This document shows, in pieces, positions 53,246 through 61,436 of a DNA stretch of 64,000 bases (the first letter of the stretch is position 1; the number at the start of each line of letters is the position of its first letter). The notes below the pieces were generated by a model. That model saw only the letters and a list, made by a program, of their open reading frames with translations. It ran no database searches and was not told the DNA's origin. Origin of the DNA: JADGGM01 sp027307005 (GTDB lineage: Bacteria > Gemmatimonadota > Gemmatimonadetes > Gemmatimonadales > Gemmatimonadaceae); the NCBI GenBank assembly GCA_035455745.1, contig DATIEP010000059.1, forward strand, positions 244,566 through 308,565, read 5' to 3'. The translations under genes and the position numbers were made by a program.

Positions 53246-55339
53246 TTAGAATGCATAGTGCACAGTCCCGTAGAATGAGCGCGGTTGGCCCGGGGAAACG
53301 ACGTGGCCGGCAACAAGCTCGGGGTACGCCTTGTCGAGCACGTTTCGCACGCCGATCTCGAGCTGTGCAACGCCGATCTGAATGAGGCCGCCGACGTGCA
53401 GCAGGCCGTACGCGGGAAGCACGACGCCGGGCTCATCGAAGGGCGAGTACGGCCCGACGACGTTCGTGCTAACGCGAATGCGCCAGGGCTGCGCGTGCGG
53501 CGTGAACTGCAGGGAGGCAATGCCCACGTACTGTGCGGTGTTGTACACGCGGAGGCCCGAGAGCGTATCGATGACGGACGGATCGTCCACTGCCTGCGTG
53601 ATCAGTCGCTTGTAGCGGGCGTCGTTGAACGTCCAATCGGTCGACATCGAGAGCATGGGCGCGATCGGAGCCTCGAGCTCGACCTCGACGCCCTGGCGTC
53701 GGCTCGCGCCGCCGTTGCTCGACGCGCCGCTGAGCGGATTGAACGTCTGCTCGTTGCTGACATCCATGCGGAAGAGCGCGACGGACCCATGCACGCCGTC
53801 GTGATCGAGCTTGAGTCCGCTCTCGTACGCCCACGCCGTGACGAACGGGAGCGACGGGTCATCGATGATTCCATCGGTCGAGCGGAATCCGCGCGACACG
53901 TTCGCGTACACGCCCAGCGCGTTCGTTAGGCGGAAGAGCGCACCGAGTTTCGGCGACACGATGCCGCGGCTGTCGCCGGCCGTGAGTTCGCCCTCCGGTG
54001 TGGAATGTGTGTCGACGAGATCATAGCGCGCGCCGAGGCTGAGCCGCAGGCGCGGCGTCGCGTCGATGTCCGACTGGACGAACATCGCGCCCGACGTCTG
54101 CTTCGCGTGGACCAGCGTGGCAGCGGAGTCCGCCACGCGGTCCGCGGAGAACCAGTTCTGGTAGTGCGATTCGTCCCAGCGCGATTCCAAGCCGACCGTG
54201 AGGTCGGTGTGCGGAAGACTCCACGTGAGCGCGCTGGTGGCGCCGAGTCCTGTGCGGTGATCGACTTCTTCGGTTTGGCTCCCGCTGCCCTCGAAGCGTC
54301 CGCCCGCCGGCGGAATGGTGAGAAAGAATTTCCAGTTGCCTTGCGTCGAGTACAGCGTGGTGCGCCACAGCATGGGGCCGGACAACAGTCTGAGACTGAC
54401 GCGCTCTTGTGCGCGATATTTTCGTCCACCGTCGGTGGGGTTGGACACGACGTCATAGTCGCGCGCGGCAAACTCATCTTCGCTGAGGAAGCCGGGCGAT
54501 TTCCATTGTGCGCCGTAGAGCTCGATGCCGCCGTCGATGCGCCACGCGGGCGAGAGATCGTGCACGACACGAAAGTGTCCCTGTTCGACATCGGACCGAC
54601 TGTTAGGCCGCCAGCCATCCTCGTGGTCCCAGCGGGCGCCGAATACGCCGCCGCCTTCCGGGCCGTGGTCGAATCCGGTGAGGACGGTTGCATCGATGTG
54701 TCCCGCCGTGCCGGCATCGACCGTCGCTTCGCTGCCCTGCATGCGTTCGAGCGTGTGGACGTTCACGATGCCGGCGAGCGCGAAGTTCCCGAACAGCGCG
54801 CTCGTTGGGCCTTTGATCACGTCGATCGCCTGGACGGCGGAGGGAAAGATGAGTCCCCAATCGTTGTAGCCTTCCGCGTGTCCGTTGATCGGCTCGTTGA
54901 TCGGCACGCCATCGATCCAGAGGGCGAGATCCGTCGAATGGTCCGAGCTGAAGCCGCGAATCGACGCGTCAGATGCGAAGCCGGGGCCCTGGCCCTGGAG
55001 GTGCACTTCGACGCCGGCGCTCTGTCGAAGGAGGTCCCATGGAGACGTCGCCGGAGTGAGTGCGATGACCGATGGCGAGACGGTGATGGCGGACTGCGGC
55101 TCGTTGCGCCGCACGGGGGCCGCGGTGACGGTCACGGTGGCGAGGCGCCTCGCGGTGGTGTCGCGTCGCACGACGGTGTCGCGTCGGGTCGTGGTGTCGC
55201 GCGCGGTGGTGTCGCGGGCCGTTGTGTCGCGCGGCGCGGTCTGGGCGAAGGCCGGTGCGGCGCAGGCGAGCGCGAAGACTGCGGTGGCAACGCTTGTCCT
55301 CGACCGGCGATGCCGGCGTTCGGTTAGGCAGCAGAGCAT
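53246..55339 (-). CDS. TonB-dependent outer-membrane receptor, probable copper receptor
   Basis: Receptor of 697 aa. A signal peptide (TAVFALACAAPAFAQ) is followed by an Asp-Thr repeat linker (RDTTARDTTARDTTTRRD), a plug domain near 75-195 (SPWDLLRQSAGVEVHLQG, DGVPINEP, GPTSALFGNFALAGIVN) and a 22-strand barrel ending in YGTVHYAF with the terminal Phe needed for assembly. The genes upstream on the same strand (a Cys/His/Met-rich exported protein and a lipoprotein) and the divergent copC suggest copper uptake, as for OprC-like receptors. That substrate is inference from context. Confidence 0.9.
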   Translation of the reverse strand: MLCCLTERRHRRSRTSVATAVFALACAAPAFAQTAPRDTTARDTTARDTTTRRDTVVRRDTTARRLATVTVTAAPVRRNEPQSAITVSPSVIALTPATSPWDLLRQSAGVEVHLQGQGPGFASDASIRGFSSDHSTDLALWIDGVPINEPINGHAEGYNDWGLIFPSAVQAIDVIKGPTSALFGNFALAGIVNVHTLERMQGSEATVDAGTAGHIDATVLTGFDHGPEGGGVFGARWDHEDGWRPNSRSDVEQGHFRVVHDLSPAWRIDGGIELYGAQWKSPGFLSEDEFAARDYDVVSNPTDGGRKYRAQERVSLRLLSGPMLWRTTLYSTQGNWKFFLTIPPAGGRFEGSGSQTEEVDHRTGLGATSALTWSLPHTDLTVGLESRWDESHYQNWFSADRVADSAATLVHAKQTSGAMFVQSDIDATPRLRLSLGARYDLVDTHSTPEGELTAGDSRGIVSPKLGALFRLTNALGVYANVSRGFRSTDGIIDDPSLPFVTAWAYESGLKLDHDGVHGSVALFRMDVSNEQTFNPLSGASSNGGASRRQGVEVELEAPIAPMLSMSTDWTFNDARYKRLITQAVDDPSVIDTLSGLRVYNTAQYVGIASLQFTPHAQPWRIRVSTNVVGPYSPFDEPGVVLPAYGLLHVGGLIQIGVAQLEIGVRNVLDKAYPELVAGHVVSPGQPRSFYGTVHYAF

Positions 55340-55527
55340 GTGTCGTCCCGTATGTCGCGACCGTGGATCCGGCGTGCGGCGGCACTGGGGCCATCGAAAC
55401 CGGCGCGGTCAATCTCCTGCGAGTGCGCGCGACACGCGCCGCCGGAGGGCCGTTAGGCCGCGGCGGTACCGACGTGAGCGAGCGCGTGAGCGAACAGCGG
55501 CGAGGCGCATGGCGCCTCGGGCGTGCA

Positions 55528-55917
55528 TCACGCGATGGCGGGAGGTCCGTTCGCGAAGGGACGCGCGTGCGGCGCCGGCACCGGATGCGTCACCGGCGCG
55601 GCCGGAGTGTCGACGCGCAGCATGCGAACACCGGCGCTGGCGAGCGTCACCGACACCGCCGGGATGCCGGCGAACGTTGCGCCGGCGCAATCGCCGACGC
55701 AGGTACAGTCGTGGTGCGCCGGGCCGGGCTGCTGATCGGGGCTGTGCGGGAGCCGCGCCGCTCCGGACATCGTCTGCCCGTTAGGCATGACCATCACGCC
55801 GGCAAAGCCGTCGTGCATCGGGCACCGATGCATGGCGGCAACCGGTTCGCTCACACACAGCACGAACCAGATCGCCAGAAGCGCGGAGCCGATGCGGGTG
55901 TACCAGCGGCGACGCAT
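55528..55917 (-). CDS. Exported Cys/His/Met-rich small protein (probable metal binding)
   Basis: Protein of 129 aa: signal peptide (SALLAIWFVLCVSEPVAA), then clusters of soft-metal ligands, HRCPMHDG and HHDCTCVGDC, and a His/Pro-rich tail. This resembles the small DUF2946-like proteins found beside copper TonB receptors. It may hand copper to or from the receptor. It lies 188 bp upstream of the receptor gene with nothing recognisable between them. Confidence 0.7.
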   Translation of the reverse strand: MRRRWYTRIGSALLAIWFVLCVSEPVAAMHRCPMHDGFAGVMVMPNGQTMSGAARLPHSPDQQPGPAHHDCTCVGDCAGATFAGIPAVSVTLASAGVRMLRVDTPAAPVTHPVPAPHARPFANGPPAIA

Positions 55918-55949
55918 GGACGTAATGTCACCGGCCGGCGTCTCTGACG

Positions 55950-56549
55950 CTAGGCCGTGTGGCCTCGCAGATCAGAGATGCGCGGTCGTGTCCCGGGATG
56001 CGTGGTAGTGTCGGACGGATGCTTGGTAGTGTCGGACGGATGCTTGGTGGTGTCCGACAGATGCTTTGTCGAGTCCGGCGCGAGCGTGGTCGTTGTGACG
56101 ATGGCGGAATCATCGAGTGCGACGATGCGACCATCGCGTTCCACACTGAATCGCGTGCTTGCGCCACCGGTGATCTCGACGCGATAGCAGCCCGGGTCGA
56201 GCGCGAGCGGACCGATGTGGGTTTCGTATCCGCGCGGTGGCATGCCGTACGTGACGGTGTCGGGCGGAGCGCCCTTGGCGCCGCGATCACCGAACGTCCA
56301 GTACGGCGTTCGGTCGCCGCAGCGCATGACCGTAAGGCCGTAAAAAAAGTCCGACGTGCGGCGCAGCAGTGCGAGATGAAAGAGAGGCAGTGGCCGCGCC
56401 GCGGGGGCGGTGTTGGGCGCGCCCGGATGGTCGCACGATGCAACGGCGACCGCGGCTACTACTAATAGTAAGCGCGACACGCCGCCAACGAGTCGACGCG
56501 CGAGGCACAGCCTCTTCAACCCGGCGTGCACGGCGGTCATCTTGCTCAT
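55950..56549 (-). CDS. Lipoprotein with C-terminal Asp-Thr-Thr heptad-like repeats
   Basis: Protein of 199 aa from the ATG at 56549. N-terminal signal with lipobox (VVAAVAVASC), a domain of about 90 residues I do not recognise (ALLRRTSDFFYGLTVMRCGD, DPGCYRVEITGG), then four or five copies of a 7-residue unit (KHPSDTT), encoded by near-identical 21-bp DNA repeats at about 55996-56075. It is divergent from copC (57 bp apart) and probably belongs to the copper cluster. Function unknown. The start is uncertain because no good binding site is seen. Confidence 0.65.
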   Translation of the reverse strand: MSKMTAVHAGLKRLCLARRLVGGVSRLLLVVAAVAVASCDHPGAPNTAPAARPLPLFHLALLRRTSDFFYGLTVMRCGDRTPYWTFGDRGAKGAPPDTVTYGMPPRGYETHIGPLALDPGCYRVEITGGASTRFSVERDGRIVALDDSAIVTTTTLAPDSTKHLSDTTKHPSDTTKHPSDTTTHPGTRPRISDLRGHTA

Positions 56550-56606
56550 GAGGAAGCGGCGCACCGGAGCGGCGCCGCGATCACTGCAAGGGACCGAGGA
56601 GACTCG

Positions 56607-57053
56607 ATGCGGCAATCGAAGGATACAGGAGGGCGGCGGGCGGCCGCGAGCGGCGTGTCGCGGGCGTCGGTCGCGAGACGTGCGGCGATCGCGTGTGCGT
56701 CGTTGGCGCTGTGCGTCGTGGGCGCGAGCGGGTTCGCCGCGTTCCACACCCACCTCAAGCGCTCGACGCCGAGCAACGGGTCTACGTTAGGCGTGCCGCC
56801 CAAAGCGCTCGAGCTCTGGTTCACCGAGAAACCGGAGCTGGCGGCGACCAGCGTCACGCTCAGCACGGCGGCCGGCGCGCCGGTTGCGTTGGCGCCGCTC
56901 TCGTTGTCCGATGGCAGCGATACCGCGGCGGTCGTGGCCGCCGTGCGTGGTCCGTTAGCACCGGGGCCTTACCTGATCCGGTGGCGCACGATGGCGCGCG
57001 ATGGCCATCCGGCGCGCGGCGAGCTGACGTTCACGCTGTCACCGTCTCGGTGA
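56607..57053 (+). CDS. copC: CopC-domain copper resistance protein
   Basis: Protein of 148 aa from the ATG at 56607, with GAGGAG 5 bases upstream. A basic N-terminus and signal sequence (ACASLALCVVGASGFAAF) lead to a CopC/YobA beta-sandwich: FHTHLKRSTPSNGSTLGVPP, then ELWFTEKPELAA, GPYLIRWRTMARDGHPARGE. The His residues near the mature N-terminus and the HPARG motif fit copper binding in the periplasm. CopD is not fused or adjacent. Its last 23 bases overlap the 3' end of bioB on the other strand. Confidence 0.85.
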   Translation: MRQSKDTGGRRAAASGVSRASVARRAAIACASLALCVVGASGFAAFHTHLKRSTPSNGSTLGVPPKALELWFTEKPELAATSVTLSTAAGAPVALAPLSLSDGSDTAAVVAAVRGPLAPGPYLIRWRTMARDGHPARGELTFTLSPSR

Positions 57054-58080
57054 TGCCCTCGAGCGGATCCCCGGTGAGCGGCGATCCATCGGGCGCTTCG
57101 AGGACGAAGCCGGCGTCGCGAATCATCTCCAGGTCATCGCGCGCCGCCTGGCCGGGCGTGGTCAGGTAGTCGCCGATGAAGATGGAATTTGCCGGATAGA
57201 GTCCCATCACCTGCATCGATCGCAAGTGCACTTCGCGTCCGCCGGCGATGCGCAGCTCCTGCGACGGGAGCAGCAGCCGGAAGAGACACAGGATGCGCAG
57301 GCAGCGGCGCGGATCGAGCGCGGCGCGATCGGCGAACGGCGTGCCTGCGATCGGAATCAGGAAGTTGAGCGGCACGCTGCGCACCTCGAGCGCGCGCAAG
57401 GAGAGTGCGAGGTCGATGATGTCATCATCGGACTCGCCCATGCCGACGATGCCGCCGGAGCAGGTCTTGAGGCCGGCGGCCCGCACGTGCTCTACCGTTA
57501 GGCGGCGGTCGTCGAAGGTGTGCGTGCTGCACACTTCGGCGTGGAACCGTTCCGAGGTGTTCAGATTGTGGTTGACCTGCGTCACGCCCGCGTCGCGCAG
57601 GCGGCACGCCTGTTCTTCGCTCAGCAATCCGAGACATGCGCAGACGCGCAGGTCGTACGTGCTGCGGATGGCGCGTACCGCGTCCAACACTTTCTGAAAG
57701 ACGCGCTCGCCGGGTGTGCGACCCGATATCACAAGACAGAAGGTGCCGGCCTTGACGCTTGCCGCGCGCTCGGCCGCGGCGAGGATCTTTTCGCGCGCGA
57801 GCAGCGGATACTTGGCGATTTCCGCCGTCGAGATCGCAGACTGCGAGCAGTAATGGCAGTCCTCCGGACAGAGGCCGCTCTGCGCGTTGAGCAGGAAATG
57901 CAATCGCACGCGGTTCTGCCAATGGTGGCGCCGCACGCGGTAGGCAGCGGCGAGCTGCGCGAGCAGCTCTTCGTCCGGCGCGGCGAGCACGGCGCGCGCA
58001 TCGTCACGCCTAACGATTTCGCCGGCCAGGGACTGTCCGGCGAGCGCATCCCAATCGCGGAATTCGTACTCGTACGTCAT
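57031..58080 (-). CDS. bioB: Biotin synthase
   Basis: Radical SAM enzyme of 349 aa that inserts sulfur into dethiobiotin. The SAM-cluster cysteines are in CPEDCHYCSQSA, and the auxiliary cluster ligands are in place (CACLGLLS, TCSGGIVGMGES, and an Arg in AGGREVHLRS). Length is normal. It is the last gene of the operon bioF-bioA-bioD-bioB, and its ATG overlaps bioD as ATGA. It converges on copC with overlapping 3' ends. Confidence 0.96.
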   Translation of the reverse strand: MTYEYEFRDWDALAGQSLAGEIVRRDDARAVLAAPDEELLAQLAAAYRVRRHHWQNRVRLHFLLNAQSGLCPEDCHYCSQSAISTAEIAKYPLLAREKILAAAERAASVKAGTFCLVISGRTPGERVFQKVLDAVRAIRSTYDLRVCACLGLLSEEQACRLRDAGVTQVNHNLNTSERFHAEVCSTHTFDDRRLTVEHVRAAGLKTCSGGIVGMGESDDDIIDLALSLRALEVRSVPLNFLIPIAGTPFADRAALDPRRCLRILCLFRLLLPSQELRIAGGREVHLRSMQVMGLYPANSIFIGDYLTTPGQAARDDLEMIRDAGFVLEAPDGSPLTGDPLEGITETVTA

Positions 58081-58808
58081 CGAGTCACACGTCCTTCGTC
58101 GACAGAGTATCCGAGCCCGGCGCGAGCGATCAGCTCGCGCAATCTGCTTGCGGCGGCGGCACGCGCCAGGGACGCAGCGTCGGCCGGCGCGGGGAGCCAA
58201 GGGAAGCTCACCACCGGCGTATCCGGAAGCAACGCCTGGAGCGATTCGAGGTTCGTGGCGCGTGCAGCATCCAGCGGGGCGTCGTCGATTTCGTTCAAGA
58301 CCACGCCGAGCACCGGCACGGCCGCGTCTCGTAGTGCGTACACCGTGAGCAGCGTGTGGTTGATGGCGCCGAGTCGATTGGCCGCGACGACGATTGCCTC
58401 GAGGGCCCAACGCCGGAAGAGCGTGAGATAGGTGTCGCGTTCGGTGATCGGAACGAGGACGCCGCCGGCGCCCTCGACGAGCATCGCGTCGACGTCGGTC
58501 GAAAGGCGGCGGTGCGCGCCGTCGAGGGCGTCCATCGAGATCGCGCGTCCGGCGCGTCGTGCGGCCATCCACGGAGCGAGCGGCTCGTCGAGCACGATGG
58601 GACACACATCGCGCATCGGCGCCGCGGTGCCGGCAGCCGCCGCGAGCGCCCGTGCGTCAGATGCGGGGTCATCGGCCGCGAGGCCGGTCTCGACCGGTTT
58701 CATCGCGGCGACGCGAAGTCCGTCGGCGCGCATGAGGCCGAGGAGCGCGCGGCTGACGGTGGTTTTGCCGACGCCGGTGTCGGTTCCGGTCACGCCTAAC
58801 CGAATCAT
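58077..58808 (-). CDS. bioD: Dethiobiotin synthetase
   Basis: ATP-dependent carboxylase of 243 aa that closes the ureido ring. P-loop GTDTGVGKTTVSRAL at the start, KPVETG, VEGAGGVLVPI and NEIDD, as in the family. Both junctions are ATGA overlaps, with bioA upstream and bioB downstream. Confidence 0.95.
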   Translation of the reverse strand: MIRLGVTGTDTGVGKTTVSRALLGLMRADGLRVAAMKPVETGLAADDPASDARALAAAAGTAAPMRDVCPIVLDEPLAPWMAARRAGRAISMDALDGAHRRLSTDVDAMLVEGAGGVLVPITERDTYLTLFRRWALEAIVVAANRLGAINHTLLTVYALRDAAVPVLGVVLNEIDDAPLDAARATNLESLQALLPDTPVVSFPWLPAPADAASLARAAAASRLRELIARAGLGYSVDEGRVTR

Positions 58809-60073
58809 CGCGACTCGAGAAAGCGCTCGATCACGCGATAGATGACCGCGAGCTCGTCGGGCGTGGTACAGAACGGCGGCAGCACATAGACGACGTTGCC
58901 GAGCGGCCGGAGCAGCACGCCGTTGCGGAGCGCGAATGCGCCAAGCTCGCTGCCGACGGCGCTGAGATATCCCTCTTCGCCATCGACGTCGAATGCGGCA
59001 ACGGTGCCGAGCACGCGCGTGCGGCGCACGCGCGGGTGCGACGCGAGCCGCGCCATGTGCTCGCGGTGCGCTCTCTCGATGGCCTCGCGGCTCCGCGCCG
59101 AGTCGGCGTCGAGGAGCGCGAGGCTGGCGCGTCCGGCGGCGCAGGCGATGGGATTGGCCGTGTACGAGTGTCCATGGAACAGCGTCCGTCGGCGATCCTG
59201 ACTGCGAAAGCCCTCGAAGATGCGCTCCGTGGTGACCGTGGCGCCGAGCGGGAGCGCGCCTCCCGTTAGGCCCTTGGACAGGCACATGATGTCGGGCGCG
59301 ACGCCGGCGCGCGCGCAGGCGAAGAGCGGTCCGGTGCGTCCGAACCCGGTGAGCACCTCGTCGGCGATCAGCAGCACGTGCGCCTTGGCGCAGCATTCGG
59401 CGAGCGCGCGCAGCGTGTGCTCGGACCAGAGGCGCATGCCGCCGGCCCCGAGCAGCAGCGGTTCGACGATGAGGGCGGCGAGCTCGGAGCCGCGCCGGTC
59501 GATGAGCGTGCGTAAGGCGGCGACGGTGTCGCCATCGACGGGATCGGGGAGCCGCTCGACGGCCCAGAGGCGGTCGGCAAAGGGATCGGTGAAGGTCCCG
59601 CGGGCGCTCACGCTCATGGCGCCGAACGTGTCGCCGTGATACGCATGTTCGATGGCGGCGATGAGCGGACGGCTTTCGCCGTTGTTGCGCCAGAACTGGA
59701 GCGCGGCTTTGACGGCGACCTCGACCGCGGTCGAGCCGTCGTCGGAGAAGAACACGCGCGTTAGGCCGGGCGGCAGCACATGCACGAGCTCGGCGGCGAG
59801 GCGCGCGGCGGGTTCGTGCGTGCACCCGGCGAAGATCACCTGCTCGAGCGTACCCGCCTGCTCGGCGATGGCGGCGGCGATCGCCGGATTGCAGTGCCCG
59901 TGAAGCGTGACCCACCACGAGGAAATCGCGTCGAGCAGGACGCGGCCGTCGGCGGTGTGCAGGCGCGCGCCTTCGGCGCGGACGATCGGGACCGGCAGTG
60001 GTGCGGTGCCGTGCTGGGTATACGGGTGCCAGACGTATCGCGCGTCGAGCGCGGCCCACGCGGCGGCCGTCAC
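58805..60073 (-). CDS. bioA: Adenosylmethionine-8-amino-7-oxononanoate aminotransferase
   Basis: PLP enzyme of 422 aa, fold type I. Marks: WHPYTQHG at the N-terminus (typical of BioA), DGSTAVEVAVKAAL, AYHGDTFGAM, IADEVLTGFGRTG and the PLP Lys in CLSKGLTGG. The start is the GTG at 60073, overlapping bioF as GTGA; upstream ATGs would add unrelated sequence. Confidence 0.95.
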   Translation of the reverse strand: MTAAAWAALDARYVWHPYTQHGTAPLPVPIVRAEGARLHTADGRVLLDAISSWWVTLHGHCNPAIAAAIAEQAGTLEQVIFAGCTHEPAARLAAELVHVLPPGLTRVFFSDDGSTAVEVAVKAALQFWRNNGESRPLIAAIEHAYHGDTFGAMSVSARGTFTDPFADRLWAVERLPDPVDGDTVAALRTLIDRRGSELAALIVEPLLLGAGGMRLWSEHTLRALAECCAKAHVLLIADEVLTGFGRTGPLFACARAGVAPDIMCLSKGLTGGALPLGATVTTERIFEGFRSQDRRRTLFHGHSYTANPIACAAGRASLALLDADSARSREAIERAHREHMARLASHPRVRRTRVLGTVAAFDVDGEEGYLSAVGSELGAFALRNGVLLRPLGNVVYVLPPFCTTPDELAVIYRVIERFLESR

Positions 60074-61278
60074 GAACCGCGCCGCGGCAGCAGGTCGCCG
60101 AGCGCCTCGAGCAAGCGCGCGATCTGCTCGGGCGTGTGCGCCGCGCTGGCGGTGATGCGCAGCCGCGAGCTGCCTAACGGAACGGTCGGCGGCCGCACGG
60201 CGCCGACGAGCAGGCCGCGCGCCCGCAGCTCGGCGCCCAGCCGAGCCGTCTCGGCGGCGCCGCGGATGATGACAGGAATGATGTGCCCGTCGGCGCTGCC
60301 GACGGCATCGTAGCCGAGCGTGCGAAGTCCGTCGCGGATCGAGCGCGCATTGACGCGCAGCGTGTCGCGACGCCACGGTTCCGTCTCGAGGATGCGCAGG
60401 GCTTCGAGCGTGCCCGCCGCGAACGCGGGCGGCGCCGCGGTGGTGAACACGAACGCACGGGCGCGATTGAGCAGCCAGTCTCGCAGCGGCTGCGAGCCGG
60501 CGATGAACGCACCGGTGGTCCCCATAGCCTTGCCAAGGGTGCCCATGGCGACGTCGATGTCGCGCTCGACGTCGTAGTGCTCGGCCGACCCGCGGCCGGT
60601 CGCGCCTAACACGCCGGTGCCGTGCGCGTCGTCGACGTAGGTGTACGCACCGTGCTCGCGCGCCAGCGCCACCAGCGCGTCGAGCGGGAAGACATCGCCG
60701 TCCATCGAGAACACGGCGTCGACCACGATCCATCGACGACCCGTGTGGCCGGCGTCGTCGCGCAGTAGATCATCGAGCCGATCGATGTCGAGATGCGGAA
60801 AGATCCTGACCTCGGCGCGCGACAGCCGGCATCCATCGATGAGCGACGCATGGTTGAGCGCGTCGGCGTAAATGATGTCGCCTCGCGACGCCAGCGCCGG
60901 TATCGCGCCCGTGTTGGCGGCGTACCCGCTCGAAAACAGCAGCGCGGCTTCGGTCCCCTTGAACGCGGCGAGCGCTCGCTCGAGTTGCTCGTGGAGCTCG
61001 TTCGTCCCGGAAATGAGTCGCGCCGCGGCCGCCCCCGTTCCTTCGCGCGCGAGCGCGGCCGCTATCGCATTGGCGATGCGCGGATCGCCGGCCAGGCCCA
61101 GGTAGTCGTTAGACGAGAAGTCGACCGCGGCGCGCCCGTCGGCGGACACAGCTGCGCCGCGGCGGGCGTGCACCGCATGCGTCTGGCGGCGCAAGTCCGC
61201 ATGGTCGAGCACGGCGAGGTCACGGCGGAGCAGAGTGTCGAGCGCCGAGGAAGATGGTGCGATCGCGCGAGTTGGCAT
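60070..61278 (-). CDS. bioF: 8-amino-7-oxononanoate synthase
   Basis: PLP enzyme of 402 aa that condenses pimeloyl-ACP/CoA with alanine. Marks: DFSSNDYLGLAG, GTGAAAARLISGTNELHEQL, LNHASLIDGCRLS, VDDAHGTGVLG and the PLP Lys in TLGKAMGTTG. It opens the operon. No bioC or bioH lies in the window, so pimelate synthesis must be encoded elsewhere. Confidence 0.96.
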   Translation of the reverse strand: MPTRAIAPSSSALDTLLRRDLAVLDHADLRRQTHAVHARRGAAVSADGRAAVDFSSNDYLGLAGDPRIANAIAAALAREGTGAAAARLISGTNELHEQLERALAAFKGTEAALLFSSGYAANTGAIPALASRGDIIYADALNHASLIDGCRLSRAEVRIFPHLDIDRLDDLLRDDAGHTGRRWIVVDAVFSMDGDVFPLDALVALAREHGAYTYVDDAHGTGVLGATGRGSAEHYDVERDIDVAMGTLGKAMGTTGAFIAGSQPLRDWLLNRARAFVFTTAAPPAFAAGTLEALRILETEPWRRDTLRVNARSIRDGLRTLGYDAVGSADGHIIPVIIRGAAETARLGAELRARGLLVGAVRPPTVPLGSSRLRITASAAHTPEQIARLLEALGDLLPRRGS

Positions 61279-61285
61279 GGTGCGG

Positions 61286-61315
61286 AGACTACGCGCGCTG
61301 ATGACGCGCGGTCAA
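61286..61315 (-). promoter_or_regulatory. Candidate bio operon promoter, near-leaderless
   Basis: On the minus strand TTGACC (61315-61310), 18 bases, TAGTCT (61291-61286). Transcription would start within a few bases of the bioF ATG (61278), giving a very short leader. The spacer contains a CGCGC/GCGCG inverted repeat. No BirA-type operator was found. Confidence 0.35.
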
Positions 61316-61436
61316 GCGCTTGCAGGACGTTGTATTGACGGAGCCAGTGCCTCCGCGTAGCATCGCAAAATGAAGGGCGCGCGCGGGCGGCTCGCGATGC
61401 GACCAGATCTGGCCGTGGAGCACGGAGTGAGATCGA

